Shown: positions 33,849-43,627, counted from the first letter of the stretch. The stretch is DNA of 64,000 nucleotides from Aquibium pacificus (GCF_040839445.1 NZ_JBDPGJ010000001.1:620001-684000); one strand, 5' to 3'. The notes: generated by a model from the sequence alone, not told the origin. Translations and numbers: made by a program.

Positions 33849-35918
33849 CTACCGCCCCTCGCGCCACCACATCGAGCCGAGCGCCAGAAGCAACAGCGCA
33901 AGGCCAAAGAAGCCGCCGAACAGCGGCACGCGGTCGACCGACTTCAGCACGCTGTCGTTGGTCGTGCGCAGGCCGATCCAGTCGCGGCCCGACGCCTGCC
34001 CGGTCGCCCGCACCGGGACGATCCCCGGCACGCTGATCCCGCCGGCAAAGCCTTCCAGACGCCGCACGCTGCCGCCGGTGGCTTCGGCGACGGGCTTCAG
34101 GATGTCCTCGGTCGACACGGTCTCGGCGAATTCGGGGGCGTTGACCGGGCCGACATGGGCGAGCGTGGTCAGGTCGCCATTGGCCACCTGGTAGAGACCG
34201 ATCTCGTCGACCGTCATGCTGGCCGAAAAGATACCGGGGCTCTCCGAGGTCAGCGTCGCGTCGATTCTCTCGCCGGACGGGCTCAGAACGGTGGCTGTGC
34301 CGGGATCGTCGCTCATGGTCTGGAGGCGGATGTCCAGCGTCATGCCGCGACCGCTCGCCGTCAGGCGCTCTTCTTCGAGTTCCGGCTCCTTCATCAGCCA
34401 GTGCGCTATGCGGCGATAGAGCGACACATGCGGGCCGCCGCCTTCGAAGCCGCGCGCCCAGAGCCAGCCCTGGTCCGAGAGGAACATGCCGACGCGGCCT
34501 TCGCCCTTCCGGTTGAGGATGAGCAGGGGCTGGTCGCCCGGACCCTTCATCACGACCTGACCTTCCGGCTGCCTGATGCCGATCAGGCGGAACCAGCGGC
34601 TCCAGTGCGGCGGATCCTGCTGCGAACCTTCCAGGCCGCGGGTGACGGGATGCCGTTCGCCGGTATCGGTGAGGCGCGGATAGAACCCTTCCTCGATGAC
34701 GTCGCCGGTGGGCAGCGCGGGGAGGGCGGCCATCAGCGGCGTGCGCGAGATCGACTGCAGCCCGGCATATTCCGGCCCGGCCGCGATCAGCAGGGCTCCG
34801 CCGTTTTCGACATATTCGGCGATGTAGTCGTAATAGAGGATCGGCAGTACGTCGCGGTGCTGGTACCGGTCGAAGATGATCAGGTCGAAATCGTTGATTT
34901 TCTCGACGAAGAGTTCACGCGTCGGGAAGGCGATCAGCGACAGGTCGTTGATCGGCGTGCCGTCCTGCTTCTCGGGGGGTCGCAGGATGGTGAAGTGGAC
35001 GAGGTCCACCGCGGCATCGGACTTCAGGAGATTGCGCCATGTGCGCTCGCCGGCATGCGGTTCGCCCGAGACGAGGAGCACGCGCAGGTTTTCCCTGATC
35101 CCGTCGACGAGCGCGATGGCGCGGTTGTTGGTATCGGTGATCTCGCCTTCGACGGTATCGACCGCGAGTTCGACGATGTTGCGGCCGGCGGCCGGCACCA
35201 CGATGTCGAGCGACATCTCCTCGCCAATGATGGCGCGCTCGACGCTCACCTGTTCGCCGTTGACGCTGACGCGCACATCGACGGCATCCTGGCCCCCTGC
35301 GGTGTCAGTGACGCGGTAGGTCATCTGCAGCGGCTTGTCGACGATGCCGAAACGCGGCGCGTTCTCGAAGCGGACGCGGCGGTCGCGCTCGTCGTCCTCG
35401 CCGGTGATCAGCGAGTGAATCGGAGCATTCGTGCCCTCGATCTTTTCGGGAACGTCGTGGACCTGGCCGTCGGTGACGAGGATGGCGCCCGCGATGCGCG
35501 ACTGCGGCACGTCGCGGAAGACGCCATCGAGCGCCCCGAAAAGCCGCGTCTCGGTGCGGTCGTCGGTGTCGCTCGCCTGGCCCGCTTCCACGACGCGCAC
35601 GTCGAACTGCGGGAAGCGGCCGAGCTTCGCGCGCAGCTCCTCCATCGCCGAGTCGGTCGCTGCCCTGCGGTCGCCGATGTCCTGGCTCTGGCTGCGGTCG
35701 GCGACGAGCGCCACGACGCTCTTCAGCGGCTCGCGCTCCTCGTCCAGCAGCACCGGATTGAGGAGGGCCAGCGCAAGCGCAGCGAAGGCGGCGATGCGGA
35801 AGCCGGCCCCGCGCTGGCGCAAAATCAAGCCTGCCAGCGCCAGCAGCGCAAGCGGCACCAGGACGACGCCGAGCCAGGTCCAGGAGAGCAGGGGTTCGAA
35901 GGCGATCGACCAGTTCAT
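33849..35918 (-). CDS. Large membrane protein of the MoxR/DUF58 cluster with a glutamine-amidotransferase-like domain
   Basis: A 689-residue protein, last gene of a four-gene operon. Two N-terminal helices (WLGVVLVPLALLALAGLIL, FAALALALLNPVLL) and one C-terminal helix (FFGLALLLLALGSMWW) anchor a large periplasmic part. Residues about 65-200 look like a von Willebrand A-type fold (VALVADRSQSQ, GAILVTDGQVHD). Residues about 360-450 resemble a class-I amidotransferase-like domain (LLIAAGPEYAGL) seen in such cluster proteins, without an evident catalytic Cys. The cluster is linked to stress tolerance and envelope functions in other bacteria; the molecular role is unknown. Confidence 0.8.
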   Translation of the reverse strand: MNWSIAFEPLLSWTWLGVVLVPLALLALAGLILRQRGAGFRIAAFAALALALLNPVLLDEEREPLKSVVALVADRSQSQDIGDRRAATDSAMEELRAKLGRFPQFDVRVVEAGQASDTDDRTETRLFGALDGVFRDVPQSRIAGAILVTDGQVHDVPEKIEGTNAPIHSLITGEDDERDRRVRFENAPRFGIVDKPLQMTYRVTDTAGGQDAVDVRVSVNGEQVSVERAIIGEEMSLDIVVPAAGRNIVELAVDTVEGEITDTNNRAIALVDGIRENLRVLLVSGEPHAGERTWRNLLKSDAAVDLVHFTILRPPEKQDGTPINDLSLIAFPTRELFVEKINDFDLIIFDRYQHRDVLPILYYDYIAEYVENGGALLIAAGPEYAGLQSISRTPLMAALPALPTGDVIEEGFYPRLTDTGERHPVTRGLEGSQQDPPHWSRWFRLIGIRQPEGQVVMKGPGDQPLLILNRKGEGRVGMFLSDQGWLWARGFEGGGPHVSLYRRIAHWLMKEPELEEERLTASGRGMTLDIRLQTMSDDPGTATVLSPSGERIDATLTSESPGIFSASMTVDEIGLYQVANGDLTTLAHVGPVNAPEFAETVSTEDILKPVAEATGGSVRRLEGFAGGISVPGIVPVRATGQASGRDWIGLRTTNDSVLKSVDRVPLFGGFFGLALLLLALGSMWWREGR

Positions 35919-35932
35919 GAGCGCAAAGCCTG

Positions 35933-38773
35933 CTACTGCCCCAAACGTTCGAGAAGGATCGGCACGTGCACCTGATCGGATTTGTAGTTGCCGGTCAGCA
36001 TGTACATCATGATGTTGACGCCCGCTCGCAGGGCATAGACGCGCTGCATCGGATCGGCGGGAACGGTCGGCAACAGCGGATCGCCATTGGCGTCGATCGC
36101 CCAGGCGCCGGCAAAATCGTTCGCCGTGATCATGATCGGGCTGACGCCGTCACCGGTGCGCACCGGCCGTTCCTCCAAATTGCTCGCGCCCACGGAGGCT
36201 TCCACCCAGAGCGGGCTGCCACTGTAACGGCCGGGGAAATTCTGCAGGATGAAGAAGGACTTGGTCAGCACGTGGTCTTCCGGCACGGGCTCCAGCGGCG
36301 GCACGTTCAGGTTCGACAGGATGTCGCGCAGGCGCTGGGTCGAGGCACTCGCGCGACCCGAAAGCCCGAGGCCGGTCGAAAACTGGTCGCGCGTGTCGAA
36401 CAGGACCGTTCCGCCCTGTTTCATGTAGGCGTCGAGGCGCGCGATCGCGGCTTCCGACGGCATCGCAGCGTCGGGATCGATCGGCCAGTAGATCAGCGGA
36501 TAGAAGGAGAGTTCGTCGGTCGCAACGTCGATGCCGGCCGGCTCGCCGGGTTCGAGCGCTGTCTTCTCGATCAGGAAGCGCGTCAGGCCCGTCAGACCGG
36601 CGCGGCTGATCGCGTCTGTCGAGGAATCCCCCGTCAGCACATAGGCGATCCGCGTCGTGGAGATCGCATCGATGGCTTCGGCCTCGCTGACCTGGGTTCC
36701 TGCCGGCTCCTGCGCGTTGCCCTGGCTTGGCGACGACAGCGCGAGGCCGAGGGCTGCGAACGCGACCAGGCCGGCGGTCGCGGAGCGCGCTCCGCGCCCC
36801 GTCCCGCGGCGGCCGCGCGAGAACAGCCCGCCCATCCAGAACACCGCCAGCGTGTCCAGCGCCATCAGGAGGAGAGCGATCGCCACCAGAGGACCCTTGA
36901 GATCGCGGGATCCGTCGGCCGCATAAACCGCCTCGGTGACCGGAAGGTTTGTCTCCGGCCGCGCGATGGGCGTAAAGGCGGCGTCGGCGGCGAGAAGGTT
37001 GCGGGCGATCACGCCTTCCTCGGTACCATAGAGGCCGGGCGGGTTCTCGATGGTGACGGGGCGTTCGCCTCCGCCCAGCAGGAGCGGCTGCGCGTCCGGA
37101 CCCGGCGGGACCAGCGATCCATCGGCGGCGATCATGCGGTAGGGCGGAAGCGTCTGACCTCCGGCCCGGTCGCTGCCCTCGATCGCCCCCTGATTGCGGG
37201 AAAGCTGCACGACCCGGCGCAGCATCTCCACGAAACTGCCCGAGATCGGCAGGTTCGACCACGTCGCCTCCGGCGTCACATGGAACAGAACCAGCATGCC
37301 CTCGCCACGCCGGGCGCCGGTAACCAGCGGCGTCCCGTCGGCAAGGCTCGCCCATGTGTGTTCGAAGAGGTCGACGGTCGGCTCGGCGAGAACCTGGCGC
37401 ATGACCGCGACCTCGCGCGGCGGCGAGAGGTCAGAGAAGGGTCCGTTGGGCGGGAACTCGGCAACCGGCTGCGGCTCCGTCCAGGAGAGCGAACCGCCGA
37501 GGGACCGCTCGCCGAGCCGCAGCCGCACCGGCAACAATTCCTCGTCGTTCTCGGCCGCCGCCAGCCTCGATCCGGCAAAGCGCACAAGCGTGCCGCCGTC
37601 GTTCAACCACTCGATCAGCCGCTCCCGCGCCATGTCCGGCAACGTGCCGACGTCGGCCATGACGATCATTGCCGGCTTCTGCTCCAGGATCGCCGGAATC
37701 GCCTCGGCAAGGTCGGATGACTCCGGCTCGACCAGATCGGCGAAGGGCTGCAGCGCGCGGCGGATGTAGTAGAGCGGCGAAAGCAGCGGCTGCGCCTGGT
37801 CTGCCTCCGCCTGGGAGATCAGCCCGACGCGCCGGCGCTTGGAGCTCTCGTCGAGCACGCGAACGGCGGCGGCCTGGTTCTCCCCGTCGATCCGGATGGA
37901 GGCGAAATCGTTGCGCAGTTCGAAGGGGACGCGGATTTCCGCCGTGGCCGAGGTCTCGGCCGGCCCGAAGGAGAACACGGTATCGGCGATGCGCCTGCCG
38001 CGGTCGTCGAATGCGCCGGCGGTGACCTGCCGCGGCGTCGGGTCGCCTGACGGCCTGATGGCGGTCACTTCGAAGAAATCGGGCTGGTTGTCCACGCCGG
38101 TCAGGCCCGCCGTGCGCAGCTGATCCGGTTCGATCCACACCATGCTGCCCGCGTTCTCGCCAAGCAGCGCCGAGAAGGCCGCCTCGTCGCCGGGCGTCGC
38201 GAGGCCGTCGGACAGGACGGCCACCGTGGCGCCGGGAACCGTCTGGAGCACGCCGGCCACGCGGCCGTAGACGCCCGCGCGGTCGACGGGTACCGGATGC
38301 GGAGCAGCCGCCCTCAGGCGGTTGCGCGCCTCTTCGGCATCGAAGGGGCCGATCTCGACGTTCGGCTTCTCGGCTGTAAAGCCAAGCACGACGGGGGCAC
38401 CGGCGTCGGAGGCATCGGCGATCAGCCGCTCGGCGGTCGCGACGCGCAAATCCCAGTCCGAGGCGGAGGCCCAGCCATTGTCCACCACAATCGCAACCGC
38501 CTCGCCGCCGGTTTCCAGCCGCTCGCGCGGATTGAAGACAGGATCGGCGAGCGCGAAGATGACAAGCGCCGCCATGGCGAGCCTCAGGAGCGTCAGCCAC
38601 CAGGGGCTCTGATGCGGCGTCTCCTCCTTGCGCATGACCCGCAGCAGGATGCGCAGAGGCGGAAAGACCTCGGTCTGCGGCTTCGGCGGGGTGAGGCGCA
38701 GGAGCCACCAGATGACCGGCAGCGCGAAAAGCCCGAGGAGCACCAGCGGCTGGCCGAATGAAAGAACGCTCAT
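35933..38773 (-). CDS. BatA-like / DUF4159 domain membrane protein
   Basis: A 946-residue protein. The N-terminus (FGQPLVLLGLFALPVIWWLL, then the PHQSPWWLTLLRLAMAALV segment) is the BatA aerotolerance-type double helix. A periplasmic vWA-like region follows (IVVDNGWASASDW); another helix is near residue 645 (LVAIALLLMALDTLAVFWMG), and the C-terminal third is DUF4159 (IAYVLTGDSSTDAISRAGL, YPLIYWPIDPDAAMPS, GTVLFDTRDQF). It overlaps the DUF58 gene by four bases (ATGA) and precedes the 689-residue protein by 14 bases, so the four genes are one transcript. Precise function is unknown. Confidence 0.88.
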   Translation of the reverse strand: MSVLSFGQPLVLLGLFALPVIWWLLRLTPPKPQTEVFPPLRILLRVMRKEETPHQSPWWLTLLRLAMAALVIFALADPVFNPRERLETGGEAVAIVVDNGWASASDWDLRVATAERLIADASDAGAPVVLGFTAEKPNVEIGPFDAEEARNRLRAAAPHPVPVDRAGVYGRVAGVLQTVPGATVAVLSDGLATPGDEAAFSALLGENAGSMVWIEPDQLRTAGLTGVDNQPDFFEVTAIRPSGDPTPRQVTAGAFDDRGRRIADTVFSFGPAETSATAEIRVPFELRNDFASIRIDGENQAAAVRVLDESSKRRRVGLISQAEADQAQPLLSPLYYIRRALQPFADLVEPESSDLAEAIPAILEQKPAMIVMADVGTLPDMARERLIEWLNDGGTLVRFAGSRLAAAENDEELLPVRLRLGERSLGGSLSWTEPQPVAEFPPNGPFSDLSPPREVAVMRQVLAEPTVDLFEHTWASLADGTPLVTGARRGEGMLVLFHVTPEATWSNLPISGSFVEMLRRVVQLSRNQGAIEGSDRAGGQTLPPYRMIAADGSLVPPGPDAQPLLLGGGERPVTIENPPGLYGTEEGVIARNLLAADAAFTPIARPETNLPVTEAVYAADGSRDLKGPLVAIALLLMALDTLAVFWMGGLFSRGRRGTGRGARSATAGLVAFAALGLALSSPSQGNAQEPAGTQVSEAEAIDAISTTRIAYVLTGDSSTDAISRAGLTGLTRFLIEKTALEPGEPAGIDVATDELSFYPLIYWPIDPDAAMPSEAAIARLDAYMKQGGTVLFDTRDQFSTGLGLSGRASASTQRLRDILSNLNVPPLEPVPEDHVLTKSFFILQNFPGRYSGSPLWVEASVGASNLEERPVRTGDGVSPIMITANDFAGAWAIDANGDPLLPTVPADPMQRVYALRAGVNIMMYMLTGNYKSDQVHVPILLERLGQ

Positions 38774-39690
38774 CCGCGCCCTCCCGCAATATGGCCGGCA
38801 TTGCCCGAAAGCGCCATGTGCACGCGCACCAGAAGCTCGGATGCAAGGCGGTCCGTATGGCTGACAGTGTAGCTCCAGCCGAGCCGCGTGCTCCAGGAAA
38901 TCAGTGTCTCGCGGCGGGCGAGGTAGAGCCGGCGATACTCATCGCCGAACGTCTCGGCGCGGCCGGCTGTGACTTTCTGCCTCGTCTCCGGATCGACGAA
39001 TTCGGTGCGCCCGGCATAGGGAAAGGTTTCCTCGGCGGGGTCGGCCACTTCGATCAGATGTGCTCGCACGCCGTGGCGGGCAAGCACGTCGAGCCATTCC
39101 ATCGTTTCCTCGACCGGATCGAGGAAGTCGCTTGCGATCACCACGTCGGAGAAACGGCGCACCGAGAGGAGTTCGGGTCGCGAGGGAACGTCGTTTGCCT
39201 GAGCCAGGATGGCGGCGAGGCGTTCAGCGCCGTTGCGCGCCGTGAAGGGATCCGACAGGCCCGGCCATGCGATGCGCTCGCCGCTGCGGGAAAGCAGTTC
39301 GGCGAGAGCCAGGACAAGGACGAGCGCGCGCGATTCCTTCGAGACCGAAGCCTGCGCCGACTTGTAGAGCATGGAGGGGGAGGGGTCAGCCCACAGCCAG
39401 ACCGTATGGGCCGCTTCCCATTCGCGGTCGCGCACATAGGTATGCTGGTCGTCGCGGGCGGAGCGGCGCCAGTCGATGCGCGCGATCGCCTCGCCTTCGA
39501 CATACGGCCGGAACTGCCAGAAATTCTCGCCGACGCCCTTCTTGCGGCGGCCGTGCCAGCCGGAGATCACGGTGTTGGCGATGCGGCGCGCCTCGACGAG
39601 AAGATCGGGAATGAGCGAAGCCCGCAGCCGTCCACGCGCCAGCGCGTCACGCGCCGTTACGGGTGCCGCCGCCTCGCCGATGCGTGCCAT
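38770..39690 (-). CDS. DUF58 domain protein
   Basis: A 306-residue DUF58 protein. The signature GRRKKGVGENFWQFRPYVEG, then DWRRSARDDQHTYVRDRE, is complete, and the rest has a von Willebrand A-like fold (VWLWADPSPSM). DUF58 proteins are partners of MoxR ATPases, which are thought to remodel vWA-type proteins in the envelope or in metal-centre assembly. It starts inside the MoxR stop codon (one shared base) and overlaps the following BatA-like gene by four bases, so strict stoichiometric translation is likely. Confidence 0.92.
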   Translation of the reverse strand: MARIGEAAAPVTARDALARGRLRASLIPDLLVEARRIANTVISGWHGRRKKGVGENFWQFRPYVEGEAIARIDWRRSARDDQHTYVRDREWEAAHTVWLWADPSPSMLYKSAQASVSKESRALVLVLALAELLSRSGERIAWPGLSDPFTARNGAERLAAILAQANDVPSRPELLSVRRFSDVVIASDFLDPVEETMEWLDVLARHGVRAHLIEVADPAEETFPYAGRTEFVDPETRQKVTAGRAETFGDEYRRLYLARRETLISWSTRLGWSYTVSHTDRLASELLVRVHMALSGNAGHIAGGRG

Positions 39691-40697
39691 CAGCCGGCCG
39701 CTTTCACCAGCCGTGCTATCACGTCGCGAACGTTCATCCCTTCGGCGCGCGCGGCGAATGTCAGGGCCATCCGGTGCTGGAGCACGGGCTCGGCGAGCGC
39801 GTGGACGTCGTCCACCGAAGGCGCGAGGCGGCCGTCATAGAGGGCACGTGCGCGGGCGCAGAGCGTCAGCGCCTGGCTGGCGCGCGGACCGGGTCCCCAC
39901 GAGACGTGCTTGTCGGTATCGGAATTGCCGTTGCCGGGGCGCGCGGACCGCACGAGATTCAGGATGGCTTCCACGACGCTCTCGGACACTGGCATGCGCC
40001 GTATGAGCGTCTGGATGGCCCGCAGGCGTTCGGCCGTAAGCACGTTCTCGGCCCGGCCGTCCTGTACGCCCGTCGTCTCCAGGAGGATGCGCCGCTCGGC
40101 CTCGATTTCGGGATAGAGGATATCGACCTGCATCAGGAAGCGGTCGAGCTGCGCCTCGGGCAGGGGATAAGTGCCCTCCTGCTCCAGGGGGTTCTGCGTG
40201 GCCAGAACGTGGAACGGCGCGGGCAGGTCGTGTCGTGCACCGGCGATCGTCACGTGATATTCCTGCATCGACTGCAGGAGCGCCGACTGCGTGCGCGGGC
40301 TCGCACGGTTAATCTCGTCGGCCATCAGGAGCTGGGCGAAGATCGGCCCGGGAATGAACCGGAAGAAGCGCTTGCCGGCCTCGTCCTGTTCCATCACCTC
40401 GGAGCCCAGGATGTCGGACGGCATCAGGTCGGGCGTGAACTGGATGCGGCGGGAATCGAGCCCGAGCACCGTACCGAGCGTCTCTACCAGCTTGGTCTTT
40501 GCGAGACCCGGGACACCGACCAGAAGCGCGTGTCCGCCGGCGAGGATCGCCACCATGGTACGCTCGACGACGCTTTCCTGGCCGAAAATGACCTTTCCAA
40601 CCCCGGCACGGACCCGGGACAGATCGGCAAGCGCGGCTTCCGCATCGGCGATCATCTCCTTGTCCGAGACCGCCCGCTCATTCGTCATCACGCTCAT
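39690..40697 (-). CDS. MoxR-family AAA+ ATPase
   Basis: A 335-residue AAA+ ATPase. Walker A is GVPGLAKTK in the MoxR form, Walker B is LLMADEINRA, and sensor and arginine-finger regions follow (TQNPLEQEGTYPLPEAQLDR, SPRTQSALLQSM). MoxR ATPases act as chaperones for vWA-domain partners, here presumably the DUF58 and BatA-like proteins encoded next. The ATG at 40697 gives MSVMTNERAV, and 40688 is an alternative; longer readings to 40760 are not supported. It is divergent from the DUF1285 gene with 134 bp between. Confidence 0.94.
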   Translation of the reverse strand: MSVMTNERAVSDKEMIADAEAALADLSRVRAGVGKVIFGQESVVERTMVAILAGGHALLVGVPGLAKTKLVETLGTVLGLDSRRIQFTPDLMPSDILGSEVMEQDEAGKRFFRFIPGPIFAQLLMADEINRASPRTQSALLQSMQEYHVTIAGARHDLPAPFHVLATQNPLEQEGTYPLPEAQLDRFLMQVDILYPEIEAERRILLETTGVQDGRAENVLTAERLRAIQTLIRRMPVSESVVEAILNLVRSARPGNGNSDTDKHVSWGPGPRASQALTLCARARALYDGRLAPSVDDVHALAEPVLQHRMALTFAARAEGMNVRDVIARLVKAAG

Positions 40698-40831
40698 GCC
40701 GCTCAATTCCTCTGCTGGCCTATGAACCTGTTGCCCGAAGCATGTTCCTCCGATTCGCACCTTTGCGGTATCTCTAGGCTGAACTTAAATCGGCCCCTGC
40801 GGCTGACAAGCGCAACGAGAGTGACTATTTC

Positions 40832-41464
40832 GTGACCATGACGGAAGATATTCACAAGGGCGGCGGTCTCGGTGGCGCCGGTGACGCCGCTGGCCTGGCG
40901 GCGCTGGTCTCGCGCGCCTCCCGCGCTGGCAAGGGTCTGCCCCCGGTCGAGAGTTGGAATCCGGAATTCTGCGGCGATCTGGACATGGAGATCAAGGCCG
41001 ACGGGACGTGGTTCTACATGGGCACGCCGATCGGCCGCCTGCCGCTGGTGCAGCTCTTCTCCACCGTGATGCGCAAGGACGAGGACGGCAGGACCTATCT
41101 GGTCACGCCGGTGGAGCGGGTCGGCATCCGGGTCGAGGACGCGCCGTTCGTCGCCGTCGAGGTCGACGTCTCCGGAGAAGGCGAGGGACAGGTCATGACC
41201 TTCCGCACCAATGTCGGCGACGTGGTCGAGGCGGGGCCGGAGCATCCCATCCGCTTCGTCGACGAGAAGGAGACGGGCGGACTGAAGCCCTACCTTCTGG
41301 TGCGGGGCCGGCTCGAGGCGCTGGTCGCCCGGCCGGTGATGTACGAACTCGTCGACCACGGCGAGGAAATCGAGATCGACGGGCGCGCCATGTTCGCAAT
41401 CCGGTCGAAGGGCGAGGTTTTTCCGATCATGCCGGCGGCGGAACTGGAAAGACGGAGCCGCTGA
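40832..41464 (+). CDS. DUF1285 domain protein
   Basis: A 210-residue DUF1285 protein, recognised by the segments LDMEIKADGTWFYMGTPIGR and VEVDVSGEGEGQ with TNVGDVVEAG. The family has a two-lobed beta-rich fold of unknown function. It leads a plus-strand trio with a CoA pyrophosphatase and the CCA-adding enzyme; spacings are two bases and a four-base overlap, a conserved arrangement in Hyphomicrobiales. GTG at 40832 has GAGAG about ten bases upstream; ATG at 40838 is also possible. Confidence 0.87.
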   Translation: MTMTEDIHKGGGLGGAGDAAGLAALVSRASRAGKGLPPVESWNPEFCGDLDMEIKADGTWFYMGTPIGRLPLVQLFSTVMRKDEDGRTYLVTPVERVGIRVEDAPFVAVEVDVSGEGEGQVMTFRTNVGDVVEAGPEHPIRFVDEKETGGLKPYLLVRGRLEALVARPVMYELVDHGEEIEIDGRAMFAIRSKGEVFPIMPAAELERRSR

Positions 41465-41466
41465 CG

Positions 41467-42096
41467 ATGGACGCTGCGTCAATGACGGCCTATTCCGCCG
41501 CGGACTTCAGGCAGCGCGCGCTGCGCGAACAGGCGCCGCACTCCCTCGAGCTCGGGGACCATCTCTTTAACCCGTCGTTCGAGGACCTTATCGCGCGGGA
41601 CCGCCTGCGCGACGCGGCGGTGCTCGTACCGGTGGTCGACCGGGGTGAGGAGGCGACGGTGCTCCTCACCAAGCGCACTGAAAAGCTGCGCAGCCATTCC
41701 GGACAGATCGCCTTTCCGGGCGGTCGTATCGATCCCGAGGACGCGACGCCGGAGCATGCGGCACTGAGGGAGGCGGAGGAAGAGATCGGGCTCGACGCCA
41801 CGTTCATCGAGGTCATCGGCCGCATGCCCGATTACCTGACCGGAAGCGGCTATCGCATCGCACCGGTGCTTGCGACCGTGCGTCCCGGGTTCCTGCTGAC
41901 GATCAATGAGGACGAGGTGGACGACGCCTTCGAAGTACCGCTTCGCTTCCTGATGGACCCGGCGAACCACCGACGTGAAAGCCGCATGTGGCAGGAGCGG
42001 GAGCGCTTCTTCTACACCATGCCGCACGGCGAGCGGTACATATGGGGCGTGACGGCGGGCATTCTGCGAACCCTCTACGAGAGACTCTACGCGTGA
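41467..42096 (+). CDS. CoA pyrophosphatase (NUDIX, NudL/YeaB type)
   Basis: A 209-residue NUDIX hydrolase. SHSGQIAFPGGRIDPEDATP followed by AALREAEEEIGL is the extended signature of the UPF0035/NudL subgroup, which cleaves CoA and its derivatives to 3',5'-ADP and 4'-phosphopantetheine. The ATG at 41467 lies two bases after the DUF1285 stop; its own stop overlaps the GTG of the CCA gene by four bases. All Nudix glutamates are intact, in contrast to the variant box in the NUDIX protein at 31479. Confidence 0.9.
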   Translation: MDAASMTAYSAADFRQRALREQAPHSLELGDHLFNPSFEDLIARDRLRDAAVLVPVVDRGEEATVLLTKRTEKLRSHSGQIAFPGGRIDPEDATPEHAALREAEEEIGLDATFIEVIGRMPDYLTGSGYRIAPVLATVRPGFLLTINEDEVDDAFEVPLRFLMDPANHRRESRMWQERERFFYTMPHGERYIWGVTAGILRTLYERLYA

Positions 42097-43364
42097 GCGA
42101 GCTATCCATTGCCGGCCGCGCGGAATGGCTCGCCGATCCCGCGCTGCAGACGCTGCTCGCGCTCCTGAATGAGGGTGGCGAGGAAGCGCGCATTGCCGGC
42201 GGAGCCGTGCGCAATACGCTGCTCGGCGAACCGGCCGGCGACATCGACATCGCCACTACTACGCTTCCCGACGAGACGATCGCTCGCGCGACGCGCGCCG
42301 GCTTCAAGGCGGTACCGACCGGCTACGAGCACGGGACGGTGACGGTGATCGCGGGCGGCGTGCCGCACGAGGTCACGACACTGCGCGCCGACGTCGAGAC
42401 GTTCGGACGCAAGGCCAGGGTCCGCTTCGGTCGCGACTGGCGCCAGGACGCGGAACGGCGCGACTTCACCATGAACGCACTTTATGCGGACGCCGATGGC
42501 AGGGTCGTCGATCTCGTCGGCGGACTGGCCGACCTCGAGAGCCGCACGATCCGCTTCATTGGCGATGCCGAAGCGCGGATCCGCGAGGACTACCTGCGCA
42601 TCCTGCGCTTCTTCCGCTTCTTCGCCCGCTATGGCTCGGGACGGCCGGATGCCGAGGGGCTGAAGGCATGCGCCAGGCTGAAAGAGGGCATCGACGGACT
42701 CTCGGCCGAGCGCGTCTGGGCGGAACTGAAGAAGCTGCTTTCGGCGCCCGATCCCTCGCGCGCGCTGTTGTGGATGCGGCAGTCGGGCGTCCTGACGCGG
42801 ATCCTTCCCGAAAGCGAGAAATGGGGGATCGACTTCATCCACGGCCTGGTCACAGCCGAGCGCGATCTCGGATGGCCACCGGACCCCGCGCTGCGGCTCG
42901 CGGCAATCATTCCCCCCGACCCCGTTCGCGTCACCGCGATGGCGCAGCGGCTGCGGCTTTCCAATGCCGACCGCGACCGGCTCGTCGCATGGGCGGCGGC
43001 GCCCGGCATGAAGCCGGACATGTCGGAAAGCCAGTTGGCGAAGCTGGCCTATCGCACCGGCCGCGAGGGGCTTTCCGACCGGCTGACGCTCGCGCTGGCC
43101 GCCGCACGAGCCCGCGCGGTCGAGGACGACGGCGCACTGCGCGAGGCCGGAGGCTGGTATCGGCTGAAGAAATTCCTCGACGGCTGGGACGTGCCGAAAT
43201 TTCCCGTCGCGGGAGCTGACCTGATCGCACTCGGCGTTCCGGCAGGACCTAAAATGGGGAATCTGCTGCGGGACCTGGAGGAAGGCTGGGTGGACGCCGG
43301 CTTCACGCCGGATCGGGATGGCCTGCTCGCTCAGGCAGAGACCCTCAAGGGCAACTACCTGTAG
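42093..43364 (+). CDS. cca: CCA tRNA nucleotidyltransferase
   Basis: A 423-residue class II nucleotidyltransferase that adds or repairs the 3' CCA end of tRNA. The head domain has the GGAVRN phosphate loop, the catalytic pair in GDIDIATT, the ribose-contact segment RRDFTMNALYADADGRVVD and IREDYLRILRFFRF for nucleotide selection. The C-terminal half is helical as in alphaproteobacterial members (Papd1/CCA type). The GTG start overlaps the upstream stop as GTGA. The tRNA-Phe in this window already encodes CCA, so the enzyme would act there in repair. Confidence 0.93.
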   Translation: MSELSIAGRAEWLADPALQTLLALLNEGGEEARIAGGAVRNTLLGEPAGDIDIATTTLPDETIARATRAGFKAVPTGYEHGTVTVIAGGVPHEVTTLRADVETFGRKARVRFGRDWRQDAERRDFTMNALYADADGRVVDLVGGLADLESRTIRFIGDAEARIREDYLRILRFFRFFARYGSGRPDAEGLKACARLKEGIDGLSAERVWAELKKLLSAPDPSRALLWMRQSGVLTRILPESEKWGIDFIHGLVTAERDLGWPPDPALRLAAIIPPDPVRVTAMAQRLRLSNADRDRLVAWAAAPGMKPDMSESQLAKLAYRTGREGLSDRLTLALAAARARAVEDDGALREAGGWYRLKKFLDGWDVPKFPVAGADLIALGVPAGPKMGNLLRDLEEGWVDAGFTPDRDGLLAQAETLKGNYL

Positions 43365-43395
43365 GACAAGCCGAATCCGTCGCGCCGACGCAGGA

Positions 43396-43416
43396 CGGCC
43401 GGCATCACGCCGGCCG
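43396..43416. terminator. Hairpin between convergent cca and DUF1059 genes
   Basis: CGGCCGGC (43396-43403), ATCAC, GCCGGCCG (43409-43416): a perfect eight-base GC stem between two convergent stops. No T-run, so it is a candidate bidirectional terminator only. Confidence 0.55.
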
Positions 43417-43441
43417 CCGGTGAAGCGTCTGGGGCGGGTGT

Positions 43442-43627
43442 TCAGGCGGCGTCGCGAACCTTTTCGATGCGGGACCGGATGGCATCGATCATGGATTCGC
43501 GGATGGTGTTCTCGCCGTGGTCCTGGCGCATGTGCTCGACCGCACGGCGCATGACCTCGGCCTCTTCCTCGTGGCGGGTGTGCCAGTCGCACCCCGGAAC
43601 GAGGGTGCCGCAGTAATATTGTTTCAT
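43442..43627 (-). CDS. DUF1059 small protein
   Basis: A 61-residue protein of the DUF1059 family, recognised by YYCGTLVPGCDW (Cys6 and Cys13) and the helical EEEAEVMRRAVEHMRQDHG. Two cysteines and a His-rich segment suggest a small metal-binding or redox domain, but no function is established. AGGAGG lies upstream of the ATG. It sits between cca and hemF and appears to be a single-gene unit. Confidence 0.85.
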   Translation of the reverse strand: MKQYYCGTLVPGCDWHTRHEEEAEVMRRAVEHMRQDHGENTIRESMIDAIRSRIEKVRDAA

